Shown piece by piece: positions 19,233 through 28,287 of a stretch of 64,000 bases of DNA. Below the pieces are notes generated by a model. It saw only the letters and a program-made list of their open reading frames with translations, was not told where the DNA came from and ran no database searches. The DNA is from Ilyomonas limi (GTDB taxonomy: Bacteria > Bacteroidota > Bacteroidia > Chitinophagales > Chitinophagaceae), in the NCBI RefSeq assembly GCF_005233845.1, contig NZ_SZQL01000001.1, positions 359,304-423,303 of the forward strand, written 5' to 3'. The translations under genes and the position numbers were made by a program. How positions within the stretch are numbered: the stretch's first letter is position 1; every line of letters starts with the position of its first letter.

Positions 19233-22200
19233 ATGAAAAAAGACAATTGTACAAAACCCATTTGGCGGCATGTATTACTTGCCGTGTTGTCCATTATCGC
19301 TTTACAGGCAGGCGCGCAGGAGCAGCGCAGCAATGTAACGGGGATTGTTAAGAACGAACAGGGAGCGCCCCTAACCAATGCAACCGTAACAGTAAACAAC
19401 AAAAACGCCAATTTTACAGCCAGCACGCAAACCGATACAGGTGGCGTTTTCCATTTTTCGGGCTTGCCTGCGGGAGATGCGTACAACTTCACTTTTTTGT
19501 ATATTGGTTACGAATCGCAAACGTTGACCGGCTATACTTTAAAGCCCGGTGCTACGCTTTCGCTGATTGTGAATCTGAAAGGGCAGAGTAATGCACTGAA
19601 TGATGTGGTGGTAGTTGGCTACGGCACACAGCGTAAAGCAAACCTTACGGGCGCGGTAGCGCAGGTAAGCGGCGATGTGTTGGAGAACCGTTCGCTGCCC
19701 AATATTACGCAGGGTTTGCAAGGGCTTATCCCCAACCTGAACCTGGTAATGGGTGATGGCAAACCTACCCAGTCGCCCACCTACAATATCCGTGGTACCA
19801 CTTCTATTGGCCAAGGCGGTAATGCCCTGGTACTGATAGATGGCGTGCAGGGCGACCCCAGCCTGCTGAACCCTGCCGATATTGCCAGTGTTACGGTATT
19901 GAAAGATGCTGCTTCGGCTGCTATTTACGGCGCCCGGGCTGCCTTTGGTGTGGTGTTGATTACCACTAAGAATCCTTCTAAAGACAGGGCAACTTTTACC
20001 TATTCTTCCAACTATTCTATCAAGAGTCCTACTGCGGTGCCCGATATCGTATCGAACGGCTATCAATATGCTTCTATGTTTAATGAAGCCTGGAGCGCAT
20101 GGAACGATTATTCGCAGGTGCCGCAAAACATCAATAAAACACAGCCTTTCTCTCAGGCTTACCTGGAAGAGTTTAAGAGAAGAAATGAAAATCCTTCTTT
20201 GCCGCGCGTGGATATAGACGCTAATGGTAACTATGTATATTATGGCAATACGGACTGGTACGATCTCTTATACAAAAATCATAACAGCGCAACAGACCAG
20301 AATATATCGGTATCGGGTAGCAGCGGTAAGGCAAGCTATTATATAACGGGCCGCTATTTTGGACAGAGTGGTTTGTTCCGTTACAATTCCGATGATTACA
20401 AGATGTATAATTTTACAGCCAAGGGTTCTGTTCAATTATTGCCCTGGTTGCAGATAACCAATACTACCCAATATACCAACCGGCTTTACCACAATCCCTT
20501 AAATGTGGGCGAAGGCGGCGGTATCTGGAGAAATCTGGCAGATGAAGGGCATCCATCTTCTGTATTGTTCAACCCCGATGGTACGTTTACACAATCGGCT
20601 GCTTATACTGTCGGCGATTTTGTATATGGCAAAAATGGTATTGATTTTAGCGATAATTTCTTTAAAAACACCGTAGGTGCTTCTGCCAGATTGTTTTCTG
20701 ATAAGGTGCATATCCGGGGCGATTTTACTTATCAGCAAACCAATAATAATCAAAAGCGCATTCGCGTGCCGGTGCCATACAGCGTTACGCCGGGCGTAAT
20801 AGCATATGTGGGCACTGCCACCAACGACCTGCAAATGACAGCCGACAAAAATGAGTACATGGCTACCAATATTTATGCAGATTATGAATCGCGGTTTGGT
20901 GGCGGGCATTATTTTAAAGCACTCGTTGGCTACAACTACGAGCAGTCGGTTGCCAACGATTTTGCAACGCTCCGCAATGGCTTGATTTATCCCAATGCAA
21001 CTGATTTAAACCTGGCATTAGGGCAGAATATCAGCACTTCGGGCGGCTACGAAAAATGGGCAATTATGGGCGGTTTTTACCGGTTGAACTATTCATACAA
21101 AGACCGTTATCTGATAGAAGCAGACGGCCGGTACGATGGCTCTTCCAAATTCCCTTCTAACCAGCGCTTTGCTTTTTTCCCTTCCGTTTCTGCCGGCTGG
21201 CGCGTGGCTAAAGAATCATTCTGGCATGTATCGCCTTCCTTCATCTCCGATTTAAAAATCAGGGCATCGTATGGTTCTTTGGGTAATGGAAATATCAATT
21301 CTTATGTATTCTTGGAAAACTTTGCCATTAGCCAGTCCGGCAGGGTTATCAATGGCGTACGGCCACAGCAAACCAGCCAGCCCAATGTACTGCCCGACGG
21401 ACTCACCTGGGAAACTTCCACTACGAAAGACCTTGGACTGGATATGAATTTTTTGAATAACCGGCTGGCATTTACCGGCGACGTTTATATCCGCAAAACT
21501 ACCGACATGTTTACCGTAGGGCAAACCTTACCCGCCGTGTTTGGTACCGATATACCCAAAGGTAACTATGCCGATTTGAAAACAAATGGCTGGGAAGCTT
21601 CTTTAACCTGGCAGGATGCATTTGAAATCAGCAATAAACCGTTCCGTTACAATATAGGCGTTTGGATGTCTGACTACACGGCTACCGTTACCAAGTACAA
21701 CAATACCGGTAATAAACTGACGGATTATTATGCCGGTAAAACAATTGGTGAAATATGGGGCTATACCAATGATGGCTACTGGACTGCCGATAATGTAGCG
21801 GATGCTGCTGGCATGCAGGCAATTTTTAAAGCTTCTACCAGTGGGCAATGGTTGCCAGGCGATATTAAATTTAAAGACCTGAACGGCGATAAAGTAATTA
21901 ACAATGGGAGCAATACATTAGACGATCATGGCGATCTTTCAGTCATAGGCAATACAACACCGCGCTACAGTTACGGCATCAGTCTGGGCGCTGATTATGC
22001 CAACTTTTCGTTCTCTGCTTTCTTCCAGGGCGTAGGCAAGCAGGACTGGTGGCCGGGTGGCGAATCCGATGTGTTTTGGGGACAATACAACCGTCCGTAC
22101 AACTACCTTTTCAAATCGCAGGTGGGTAACATCTGGAGCGAAGAAAACCCGAATGCTTACTGGCCAAGATACCGCGGCTACGTGGCGCAAAACAGTCAGG

Positions 22201-22505
22201 GTGAATTGCACTTTGAGCAAACCAAATATTTGCAGAATGCAGCTTACATCCGCTTAAAAAACATACAGCTTGGCTATACTTTACCCGCAACGCTGGTTAA
22301 CCACTGGAAGCTGACCGCCGTACGGTTGTATGTATCGGGCGAAAACCTGTGGTCGTGGTCGCCACTATATAAAGTAACGAAAAACATAGATGTGGAAAAC
22401 ATTGGCAAATCGGATGTAATACTCACTGGCACAAGCAACAATGGTAATGGCAACAACTACCCCATTTTAAAGAGTGTAACATTTGGTCTTAGTGTGACTT
22501 TATAA
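19233..22505 (+). CDS. SusC/RagA-family TonB-dependent outer-membrane transporter
   Basis: The 1090-residue protein has a signal peptide (cut near AGAQ, residue 29), then a carboxypeptidase-regulatory-like domain (~34-115: VTGIVKNEQGAPLTNATV). The SusC signature VVVVGYGTQ (125-133) follows, then the plug (YNIRGTTSIGQGGNALVLIDGV, VTVLKDAASAAIYGARAAFGVVLITTK) and a 22-stranded barrel ending in FGLSVTL. It is full length. It lacks the N-terminal STN signalling domain although it sits next to FecR. It forms the pore to which the SusD lipoprotein, 30 bases downstream, acts as lid. The substrate is not shown; neighbouring enzymes suggest phosphoester compounds. Confidence 0.96.
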   Translation: MKKDNCTKPIWRHVLLAVLSIIALQAGAQEQRSNVTGIVKNEQGAPLTNATVTVNNKNANFTASTQTDTGGVFHFSGLPAGDAYNFTFLYIGYESQTLTGYTLKPGATLSLIVNLKGQSNALNDVVVVGYGTQRKANLTGAVAQVSGDVLENRSLPNITQGLQGLIPNLNLVMGDGKPTQSPTYNIRGTTSIGQGGNALVLIDGVQGDPSLLNPADIASVTVLKDAASAAIYGARAAFGVVLITTKNPSKDRATFTYSSNYSIKSPTAVPDIVSNGYQYASMFNEAWSAWNDYSQVPQNINKTQPFSQAYLEEFKRRNENPSLPRVDIDANGNYVYYGNTDWYDLLYKNHNSATDQNISVSGSSGKASYYITGRYFGQSGLFRYNSDDYKMYNFTAKGSVQLLPWLQITNTTQYTNRLYHNPLNVGEGGGIWRNLADEGHPSSVLFNPDGTFTQSAAYTVGDFVYGKNGIDFSDNFFKNTVGASARLFSDKVHIRGDFTYQQTNNNQKRIRVPVPYSVTPGVIAYVGTATNDLQMTADKNEYMATNIYADYESRFGGGHYFKALVGYNYEQSVANDFATLRNGLIYPNATDLNLALGQNISTSGGYEKWAIMGGFYRLNYSYKDRYLIEADGRYDGSSKFPSNQRFAFFPSVSAGWRVAKESFWHVSPSFISDLKIRASYGSLGNGNINSYVFLENFAISQSGRVINGVRPQQTSQPNVLPDGLTWETSTTKDLGLDMNFLNNRLAFTGDVYIRKTTDMFTVGQTLPAVFGTDIPKGNYADLKTNGWEASLTWQDAFEISNKPFRYNIGVWMSDYTATVTKYNNTGNKLTDYYAGKTIGEIWGYTNDGYWTADNVADAAGMQAIFKASTSGQWLPGDIKFKDLNGDKVINNGSNTLDDHGDLSVIGNTTPRYSYGISLGADYANFSFSAFFQGVGKQDWWPGGESDVFWGQYNRPYNYLFKSQVGNIWSEENPNAYWPRYRGYVAQNSQGELHFEQTKYLQNAAYIRLKNIQLGYTLPATLVNHWKLTAVRLYVSGENLWSWSPLYKVTKNIDVENIGKSDVILTGTSNNGNGNNYPILKSVTFGLSVTL

Positions 22506-22535
22506 CCTGATAACATTTTTAAAAGAAAATATTTT

Positions 22536-24353
22536 ATGCTGAATACAATAAGAAATAAGAACAAACTATTGTTACTACTTGCGATAGCTGTAGCAACTAC
22601 GGTAAGTTGTACCAAAGAGCTTGATCAGACACCGCAATCCACGGCCACCAAAGATGCCATCTTCAGCAACGAAGATGGTCTGAAACTATATACCAATTCT
22701 TTTTATAGCACCACAACACCGAATAAAATATTGCCCAGCATCAACGATGTCTTCAGGGGTGACGAAATGGCTGATTATGGTGGCCGTAGCCAGGTGGCTG
22801 ATTACCTGCGTACCGGCGCTTATACTTCCCGCCAAAGCACCGGCTGGGATTGGGCAGCACTGCGCAACATCAACTATTTTATAGCCAATTGCAATAATCC
22901 TGTACTGTCCGAAACGGTTCGGAATAATTACATTGGTTTAGCCCGGTTTTTCAGAGCGTGGTTTTATTTTGATAAAGTAAAACGTTTTGGTGATGTGCCC
23001 TGGATCAGCACGCCGTTGGCCGTAGATGATCCTGCCCTGTATAATGGCAGAGACCCGCGTACACTGGTGATGGATTCTATCCTGGCAGATTTGAATTTTG
23101 CCTGTGCAAACATTACCTTAAACGACGATCCTACACGCAGCCAGATCACTAAATGGGTAGCCTATGGTTTCAAATCGCGTGTGTGCCTGTTTGAAGGTAC
23201 CTTCCGGAAATACCAGACGAGTTACAACCTGGGTGCTACCGCCAATCAATGGCTACAGGAGGCTGTTGATGCTGCCAAAATAGTAATGGACAGCAGCGGC
23301 TTTACGCTGAATACAGCCGGTGGCACCAACCTGTCTTACCGCCAGTTATTCATCAGTACAGCGCCGGTTAACAGCGAAGTAATGTTGTCTAATGTGAGCA
23401 GCACCAGCTTAAGCGTATATAACGATGCTAACTGGTATTACACCAGTTCTACATATGGGGTACGTTACAGCTTTATCCGCACTTTTATCAATACCTATTT
23501 AAACTTAGATGGTACGCCTTTTACCAATGTGCCCGGCCACGATACGATGACGTTTGCACATGAAACACAAAACCGTGATATGCGGTTGCAGCAAACGATC
23601 CGCACACCAGGCTACCTGCGTACCAGCAGTGGTAAAATAATAGCAGCGCCACCCGTTTTCTCCTATACTTATACCGGTTATCAACCCATCAAATGGTCGT
23701 TGGATGATACGTATTACGACAATGGTGCAAATAATATTAATTCCATTTGTGTAATGCGCTATGCCGAAATATTACTCAACTACGCAGAGGCAAGAGCTGA
23801 ACTGGGCCAACTGACTGATGATGATTGGAAAATGACCGTTGGCGCATTGCGTGCAAGAGCAGGTATTACCGGCGGAACGACTGCCAAGCCTACGGTACTT
23901 GACCCATACATGAAAGCCAATTATTTTGAAGATGTTACCGATCCTTCGCTGATGGAAATACGCAGAGAGCGGGGTATTGAACTGGTACTCGAAGGCTTTC
24001 GCTTCTATGACCTTGTAAGATGGAAACATGGCGAATTGCTGCTGCAAACATGGAACGGCTTTTATGTGCCGGGCTTAAATATACCGCTCGACTTAAACGG
24101 CGATGGTGTATATGATGTGGCTTTTTACAAAACCATGCCCGAGAATCCTGTGGACGGTGTTACATACATCAACGTATCTGAAACGGTAAACGGTGTAACC
24201 AACCCGCAGCGTTTGGAGCACGATACGTATGGCGAAATTCGCTGGCTCGATAATATACCGAGGGACTGGCAGGATTATAAATACCTTTATCCCATACCGC
24301 TTACCGATGTGCAGTTGAACCCGGCATTGGGGCAAAATAATGGTTGGGAATAA
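22536..24353 (+). CDS. SusD/RagB-family substrate-binding outer-membrane lipoprotein
   Basis: The 605-residue protein has a lipoprotein signal (AVATTVSC, lipid Cys at residue 25) followed by LDQTPQS, the usual opening of mature SusD proteins. Typical features include NNYIGLARFFRAWFYFDKVKRFGDVPW, CVMRYAEILLNYAEARAELG, and the C-terminal MEIRRERGIELVLEGFRFYDLVRWK with a final PIPLTDVQLNPALGQN. It is the surface lid of the SusC at 19233 and is co-transcribed with it (30-base gap). Confidence 0.96.
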   Translation: MLNTIRNKNKLLLLLAIAVATTVSCTKELDQTPQSTATKDAIFSNEDGLKLYTNSFYSTTTPNKILPSINDVFRGDEMADYGGRSQVADYLRTGAYTSRQSTGWDWAALRNINYFIANCNNPVLSETVRNNYIGLARFFRAWFYFDKVKRFGDVPWISTPLAVDDPALYNGRDPRTLVMDSILADLNFACANITLNDDPTRSQITKWVAYGFKSRVCLFEGTFRKYQTSYNLGATANQWLQEAVDAAKIVMDSSGFTLNTAGGTNLSYRQLFISTAPVNSEVMLSNVSSTSLSVYNDANWYYTSSTYGVRYSFIRTFINTYLNLDGTPFTNVPGHDTMTFAHETQNRDMRLQQTIRTPGYLRTSSGKIIAAPPVFSYTYTGYQPIKWSLDDTYYDNGANNINSICVMRYAEILLNYAEARAELGQLTDDDWKMTVGALRARAGITGGTTAKPTVLDPYMKANYFEDVTDPSLMEIRRERGIELVLEGFRFYDLVRWKHGELLLQTWNGFYVPGLNIPLDLNGDGVYDVAFYKTMPENPVDGVTYINVSETVNGVTNPQRLEHDTYGEIRWLDNIPRDWQDYKYLYPIPLTDVQLNPALGQNNGWE

Positions 24354-24703
24354 GGTAGATTGATTTTAAAAATTGCTGACTAAGCTGTCACTTAAAAGCT
24401 TAAAGATTTAAACGGGAATACATACAAAGACTGTTTGGGATAGTGTTGCTGTTTAATGCTATAATTAAAGGCAGGGCACGAGGCATTAGAGTTTATAAGT
24501 AAAATCAACATAGGCCTTGATTAGTGATTTATTTCTAAACTCAGATGCTTCGTGCTTCAGCACGACAAAGCCGGAGTTTAATTGCGTAGGATATATGATA
24601 AACGCAGCTTAATTGCATATTGGTCCTACACTTCTAATAAGAAAAGCGGATAAAATCAGTTAAGGCGTACATTCAGGAACATATTTAAAAACATCAATTT
24701 TAT
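24354..24703. other. Intergenic region with a small structured repeat
   Basis: The 350 bases between SusD and the EEP-fold enzyme contain a nested inverted element at 24537-24579: outer arms AAACTC / GAGTTT and an inner hairpin CGTGC-TTCA-GCACG. The words GATGCTTCGTGCTTCAGCACG resemble dispersed intergenic repeats of Bacteroidota. No gene was recognised. Confidence 0.45.
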
Positions 24704-25624
24704 ATGAAGAAAATAACAGGTATTTTTATAACAGTTTTACTAATTATCACTTCATCACTACAGGCGCAAACATTGCGTATTGCCACTTACAACATGCGCA
24801 ATTCCAATGCAGGCGATTCGGCTAATGGCAACGGGTGGGGGCAACGCTACCCGGTAATTGCGCAGTTGATCCAGTTTCACGACTTTGATATTTTTGGTAC
24901 ACAGGAATGTAAGCACAACCAGTTGGTGGATTTGAGAAGTAGTTTGCCAAATTACGATTACATAGGTATTGGCAGGGATGATGGTAAAGAAGCAGGCGAA
25001 TACTCCGCCATTTTTTATAAAACCAACCAATTTACATTGCTAAAAAAAGGCGACTTCTGGATGTCCACCATTACCGACCGTCCCAATAAAGGCTGGGATG
25101 CGGCACTGCCAAGAATATGCTCCTGGGGCGAATTTAAAGACAATAAAACAGGCTTTACTTTTTACTTTTTCAATCTGCACATGGATCATATTGGTGTAAA
25201 AGCACGTGCCGAAAGTTCGAAGCTGGTGCTGGCTAAAATAAAGGAGCTGGCAGGTGATGCGCCTACTATTCTTACCGGCGACTTTAATGTAGATCAAAAC
25301 AATGAAAGTTATACCCTGATTAATACATCGGGCGTGCTAAAAGATGCGTATGAATTATCACCTATCAAGTACGCACTCAATGGTACATTTAATAATTTTA
25401 AAAGTGACAGCAAAACAGACAGTCGCATTGATCATATCTTTTTAAGTAAACAGTTTACCGTTAATCGCTATGGCATACTCACCGATAGTTACCGCTCCGC
25501 CAATACGGATACTACAGGTACAGCTTCTGCCAACTTCCCGAAAGAAGTAAAGCTCTCTAAGTACACGGCACGCGAGCCATCCGACCATTTTCCCGTAATG
25601 GCAGAAGTGGAATATCATCAGTAA
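24704..25624 (+). CDS. Secreted endonuclease/exonuclease/phosphatase-fold hydrolase
   Basis: The 306-residue protein has a signal peptide (to LQAQ). The fold is complete: LRIATYNMR with the metal-site Asn30, FGTQECKHNQ with Glu68, YFFNLHMDHIG, ILTGDFNVDQN, SRIDHIFLS and PSDHFPVMAEV. In this family substrates include nucleic acids, inositol phosphates and sphingomyelin. Bacteroidota copies next to SusCD are secreted and of unknown specificity. With the phospholipase C and the NPP enzyme nearby, a phosphodiester such as a phospholipid head group is a reasonable guess. Confidence 0.92.
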   Translation: MKKITGIFITVLLIITSSLQAQTLRIATYNMRNSNAGDSANGNGWGQRYPVIAQLIQFHDFDIFGTQECKHNQLVDLRSSLPNYDYIGIGRDDGKEAGEYSAIFYKTNQFTLLKKGDFWMSTITDRPNKGWDAALPRICSWGEFKDNKTGFTFYFFNLHMDHIGVKARAESSKLVLAKIKELAGDAPTILTGDFNVDQNNESYTLINTSGVLKDAYELSPIKYALNGTFNNFKSDSKTDSRIDHIFLSKQFTVNRYGILTDSYRSANTDTTGTASANFPKEVKLSKYTAREPSDHFPVMAEVEYHQ

Positions 25625-25924
25625 GTAATAGAATAAAATGGGTAGCCATTTTATAAGTTTTGATAAGTGGACAACACACATGACCGAAAGATTTTGATAG
25701 CCAAACCGTTTATCCAAAAACAAGAAATGCATCTAAGGCTAAGTGGTGGCGTTGGCCTGGACAAACGCGCGGAGCGATCGGATTGTCCTTGATTTTTTTG
25801 GTTACTTTTTGTGTCAAGACAAAAAGTAACCAAAAAAGAACTATAATACTAAAATCACCTTCTAAACATCCCTGGTGATAAAATACACTTACCTATAAAG
25901 ACAATATCATCTATAAACATTATC
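25625..25924. other. Intergenic region carrying a dispersed-type palindromic repeat
   Basis: Between the EEP enzyme and the NPP enzyme lies a block from about 25725 to 25840. It begins with a GC-rich part (GGCGTTGGCCTGGACAAACG) and ends in the palindrome listed separately. The rest is AT-rich leader of the NPP gene. No gene was recognised. Confidence 0.5.
25794..25837. repeat. Perfect 19-bp inverted repeat (dispersed intergenic type)
   Basis: Arms 25794-25812 and 25819-25837 are perfect complements around the loop GTCAAG, with core GGTTACTTTTTGT. T-runs lie outside the 5' arm and A-runs outside the 3' arm, the reverse of a terminator. From memory this sequence type recurs between genes in many Bacteroidota genomes; only one copy is seen here. 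Confidence 0.8.
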
Positions 25925-27235
25925 ATGATCAATACTAAAAATACATTCTTCGCATTTGCGCTATTACTCTTTACTACATACAGTTTTGCCCAACATCCAA
26001 AGCATGTAGTGTTAATCAGTGTAGATGGGCTCCGTCCTGATTTTTATTTAGATACAAACTGGCATACCGATAATATGCGGGCATTGATGAAAGATGGTGC
26101 TTATGCGAAAGGTGTAAACAGTGTATTTCCTTCCATGACCTATCCTTCGCACACCACGATGGTTACCGGCGTACAACCGGCAAAACATGGCGTATATTTC
26201 AATGCCATGTTTGAACCTAATGGACCAACCGGTAAAATTTATTGGAATGATAGTTCTATTCATAGCCCTACCTTATGGGAAGCAGTGGAGGAGGAAGGAC
26301 TCACTGCCGCAGCGTTGCTATGGCCCGTATCTGCAGATGCACCTGTAACCTACAATATTCCGGATATTGGCAGTTTGGGCGAAAAAGTGCGTGAACAATA
26401 TTCAAAGCCTGCTGGCTTTGTTGATACATTAAAAGCTACTGTTTTTAGTGGTGCTGAAAAGATTGATTATGGCAAAAATGTAAATGTTGCCCGCATTGCA
26501 GCGTATGTTATTCAAAAGGCGCAGCCTACCTTAATGACTATTCATTTTTTTGCAGTGGACCATGCCGAACACATGGAAGGCAGGAATGGTGATATGGTAA
26601 AGGAAGCGGTGCAGGATGCAGATAGCGGAGTTGCCATTATTGTAAAGGCATTGAAGGAAACTAATAGCTGGGATAGCACGGTAGTAATTGTAACCGGCGA
26701 TCATGGCTTTGTAGATGTAAAAACAACATTGAGCCCTAATGTGTGGCTTAAAGAAAACGGATTGTGCAATGATGTAAAAAATGACGACTGGAAAGCGCAG
26801 TTTTTTACGGTGGGTGGCTCGGCTTATTTATATGTAAAAAACAATGACCCTCAGGTAATCAGCCAGGTAAAAAAGATATTAAACAAACTGCCGGAAGATA
26901 AAAGAAAACTTTTTGCCATTGTGGATAGAAAAAAGCTGGATGCTATAGGTGCTAATCCCGAAGTGCCACTTGCGTTAACAGGACTCAATGGTACTTCGTT
27001 TAGCGGTGCATTTACCGGCGATGACATAAAGCCGGGGCATGGCGGCACACACGGCTACTTTCCCAATTTTAAAGACATACAAACCGGTTTTATTGCTTAC
27101 GGGCCCGGCATACAAAAAGGTACCGTTATCCCCGAGATGAACGAAAGAGATATCTGCCCGATAGTGGCAAAATTGCTTCAATTATCTTTTCCTTCTACTA
27201 CCGGCAAAGTGCCGGCAGGACTGATAAGTAAATGA
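25925..27235 (+). CDS. NPP-type alkaline phosphodiesterase/nucleotide pyrophosphatase
   Basis: The 436-residue protein has a signal peptide ending at SFAQ. It belongs to the type I phosphodiesterase/nucleotide pyrophosphatase family (PF01663): metal Asp34 in VVLISVDGLRPD, catalytic Thr72 in FPSMTYPSHTTMVTG, then FFAVDHAEH, VVIVTGDHGF and the last metal histidine in KPGHGGTHGYFPN. It acts outside the cytoplasm on nucleotide, lysophospholipid or glycerophosphodiester substrates. It is the last gene of the SusCD locus on this strand and lies 300 bases after the EEP enzyme. Confidence 0.93.
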   Translation: MINTKNTFFAFALLLFTTYSFAQHPKHVVLISVDGLRPDFYLDTNWHTDNMRALMKDGAYAKGVNSVFPSMTYPSHTTMVTGVQPAKHGVYFNAMFEPNGPTGKIYWNDSSIHSPTLWEAVEEEGLTAAALLWPVSADAPVTYNIPDIGSLGEKVREQYSKPAGFVDTLKATVFSGAEKIDYGKNVNVARIAAYVIQKAQPTLMTIHFFAVDHAEHMEGRNGDMVKEAVQDADSGVAIIVKALKETNSWDSTVVIVTGDHGFVDVKTTLSPNVWLKENGLCNDVKNDDWKAQFFTVGGSAYLYVKNNDPQVISQVKKILNKLPEDKRKLFAIVDRKKLDAIGANPEVPLALTGLNGTSFSGAFTGDDIKPGHGGTHGYFPNFKDIQTGFIAYGPGIQKGTVIPEMNERDICPIVAKLLQLSFPSTTGKVPAGLISK

Positions 27236-27255
27236 TTTTTTTCTAAGAAAGAAGT

Positions 27256-27301
27256 ATTACAGCATAATTGGCTGTCGGTAATGCAGTCGTTATGCTGTAA
27301 T
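27256..27301. repeat. Hairpin between convergent genes
   Basis: Perfect 12-bp arms ATTACAGCATAA (27256-27267) and TTATGCTGTAAT (27290-27301) enclose a 22-base loop. It lies between the convergent NPP and NlpC/P60 genes and may act as a terminator, although no clear T-tract follows on either strand. Confidence 0.5.
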
Positions 27302-27374
27302 GGCCACCATCAAAAAGATTGTACAAATAATAATTGAGCGGCAGCTTACTCGGAACCTATCTCAATGAATTATA

Positions 27375-27923
27375 TTATTTGAATATGCTTACAATCTTTA
27401 CGAAACGGCTCTTATAATAGTCGTTCAATGGGGTTATGGTAACGCCATTGGCTTTACCCGAAGTGGAATGAATAAAAACAATGCTGCCATTACTGTTTGA
27501 AACAATAATCCCCATGTGCCCGACTGCTTTTTCTGTACTATCAGTGCCGGTGAAAAGTATCAAATCGCCCTCTTTTGCACTATCAACAGGTACCTCGGGA
27601 TAAGCGTTGGTAAACTCAACAGAAGAGCGGGGTACTTCGATATTGAAGTGGTTGAATACATACGTAATGAAGCCCGAGCAATCAAAACCCTGTTGAGGAT
27701 TGGCAGATGCATATTTATACGGAATACCAATCAGTGTTTCAGCATAGTCAACTATCTGTTGTGGTGTTACACTATTTGTTTGAATAAGCCCATCGTGGAT
27801 GGAATCATAAAGCGGAGCAGCAAGGGTTGTTTTTGTTGCTGAGTCATTGGTGTCATTTTGTTCTTGTATGTTGGAACAAGCTGTAGTAAATAATAAACAG
27901 CCTGCCATAAAATAGAACTTCAT
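27375..27923 (-). CDS. NlpC/P60 cysteine peptidase lipoprotein
   Basis: The 182-residue protein has lipobox LFTTAC with lipid Cys at residue 16. The NlpC/P60 domain spans ~55-182: IGIPYKYASANPQQGFDCSGF with catalytic Cys82, AVGHMGIIV with His136, and FIHSTSGKANGV with His152 as the third polar residue. The family cleaves peptide bonds in peptidoglycan stem peptides. It is expected in the periplasm, anchored to a membrane. It is a standalone gene, convergent with the NPP gene. Confidence 0.93.
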   Translation of the reverse strand: MKFYFMAGCLLFTTACSNIQEQNDTNDSATKTTLAAPLYDSIHDGLIQTNSVTPQQIVDYAETLIGIPYKYASANPQQGFDCSGFITYVFNHFNIEVPRSSVEFTNAYPEVPVDSAKEGDLILFTGTDSTEKAVGHMGIIVSNSNGSIVFIHSTSGKANGVTITPLNDYYKSRFVKIVSIFK

Positions 27924-28287
27924 ATAGGTTAAAAATCAAAAACCATGCTTACGCTTTTTTATATCACTTATCCCAAATTTTACAAGGCTTACAATAAGAT
28001 ACTCATTTCCTTCGCTTACCTGCGCAGTTCAGTCAATTTATTTTACAGTTCATCTATGCTACTATTTACTTGCGGCAACAATCCTTTTTAATCTTGCAGT
28101 ATAAGAGGGCTGTATGAAAGTATAGGACTAATACCATTCTCAATTAAGTAGCATGATACACGCTTAAGTTTCCTGCTTACAGCTTGTAGTTGGAGGCCTG
28201 CGGCTAATACAGCATAGCTTGTTTGAATCCGGTATAGCCTTGTCATCTGCCTTTTTAAACCTTACACCAATGAATGCCTCACTCTAA
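27924..28287. other. Divergent intergenic region
   Basis: The 364 bases between the NlpC/P60 gene and the NHL lipoprotein gene should hold both promoters. No RNA gene, repeat or strong hairpin was recognised. Confidence 0.4.

Noticed and set aside
25651-25833. Minus-strand frame across the palindromic repeat
   Set aside because: Its translation is produced by the repeat itself and is not a gene.
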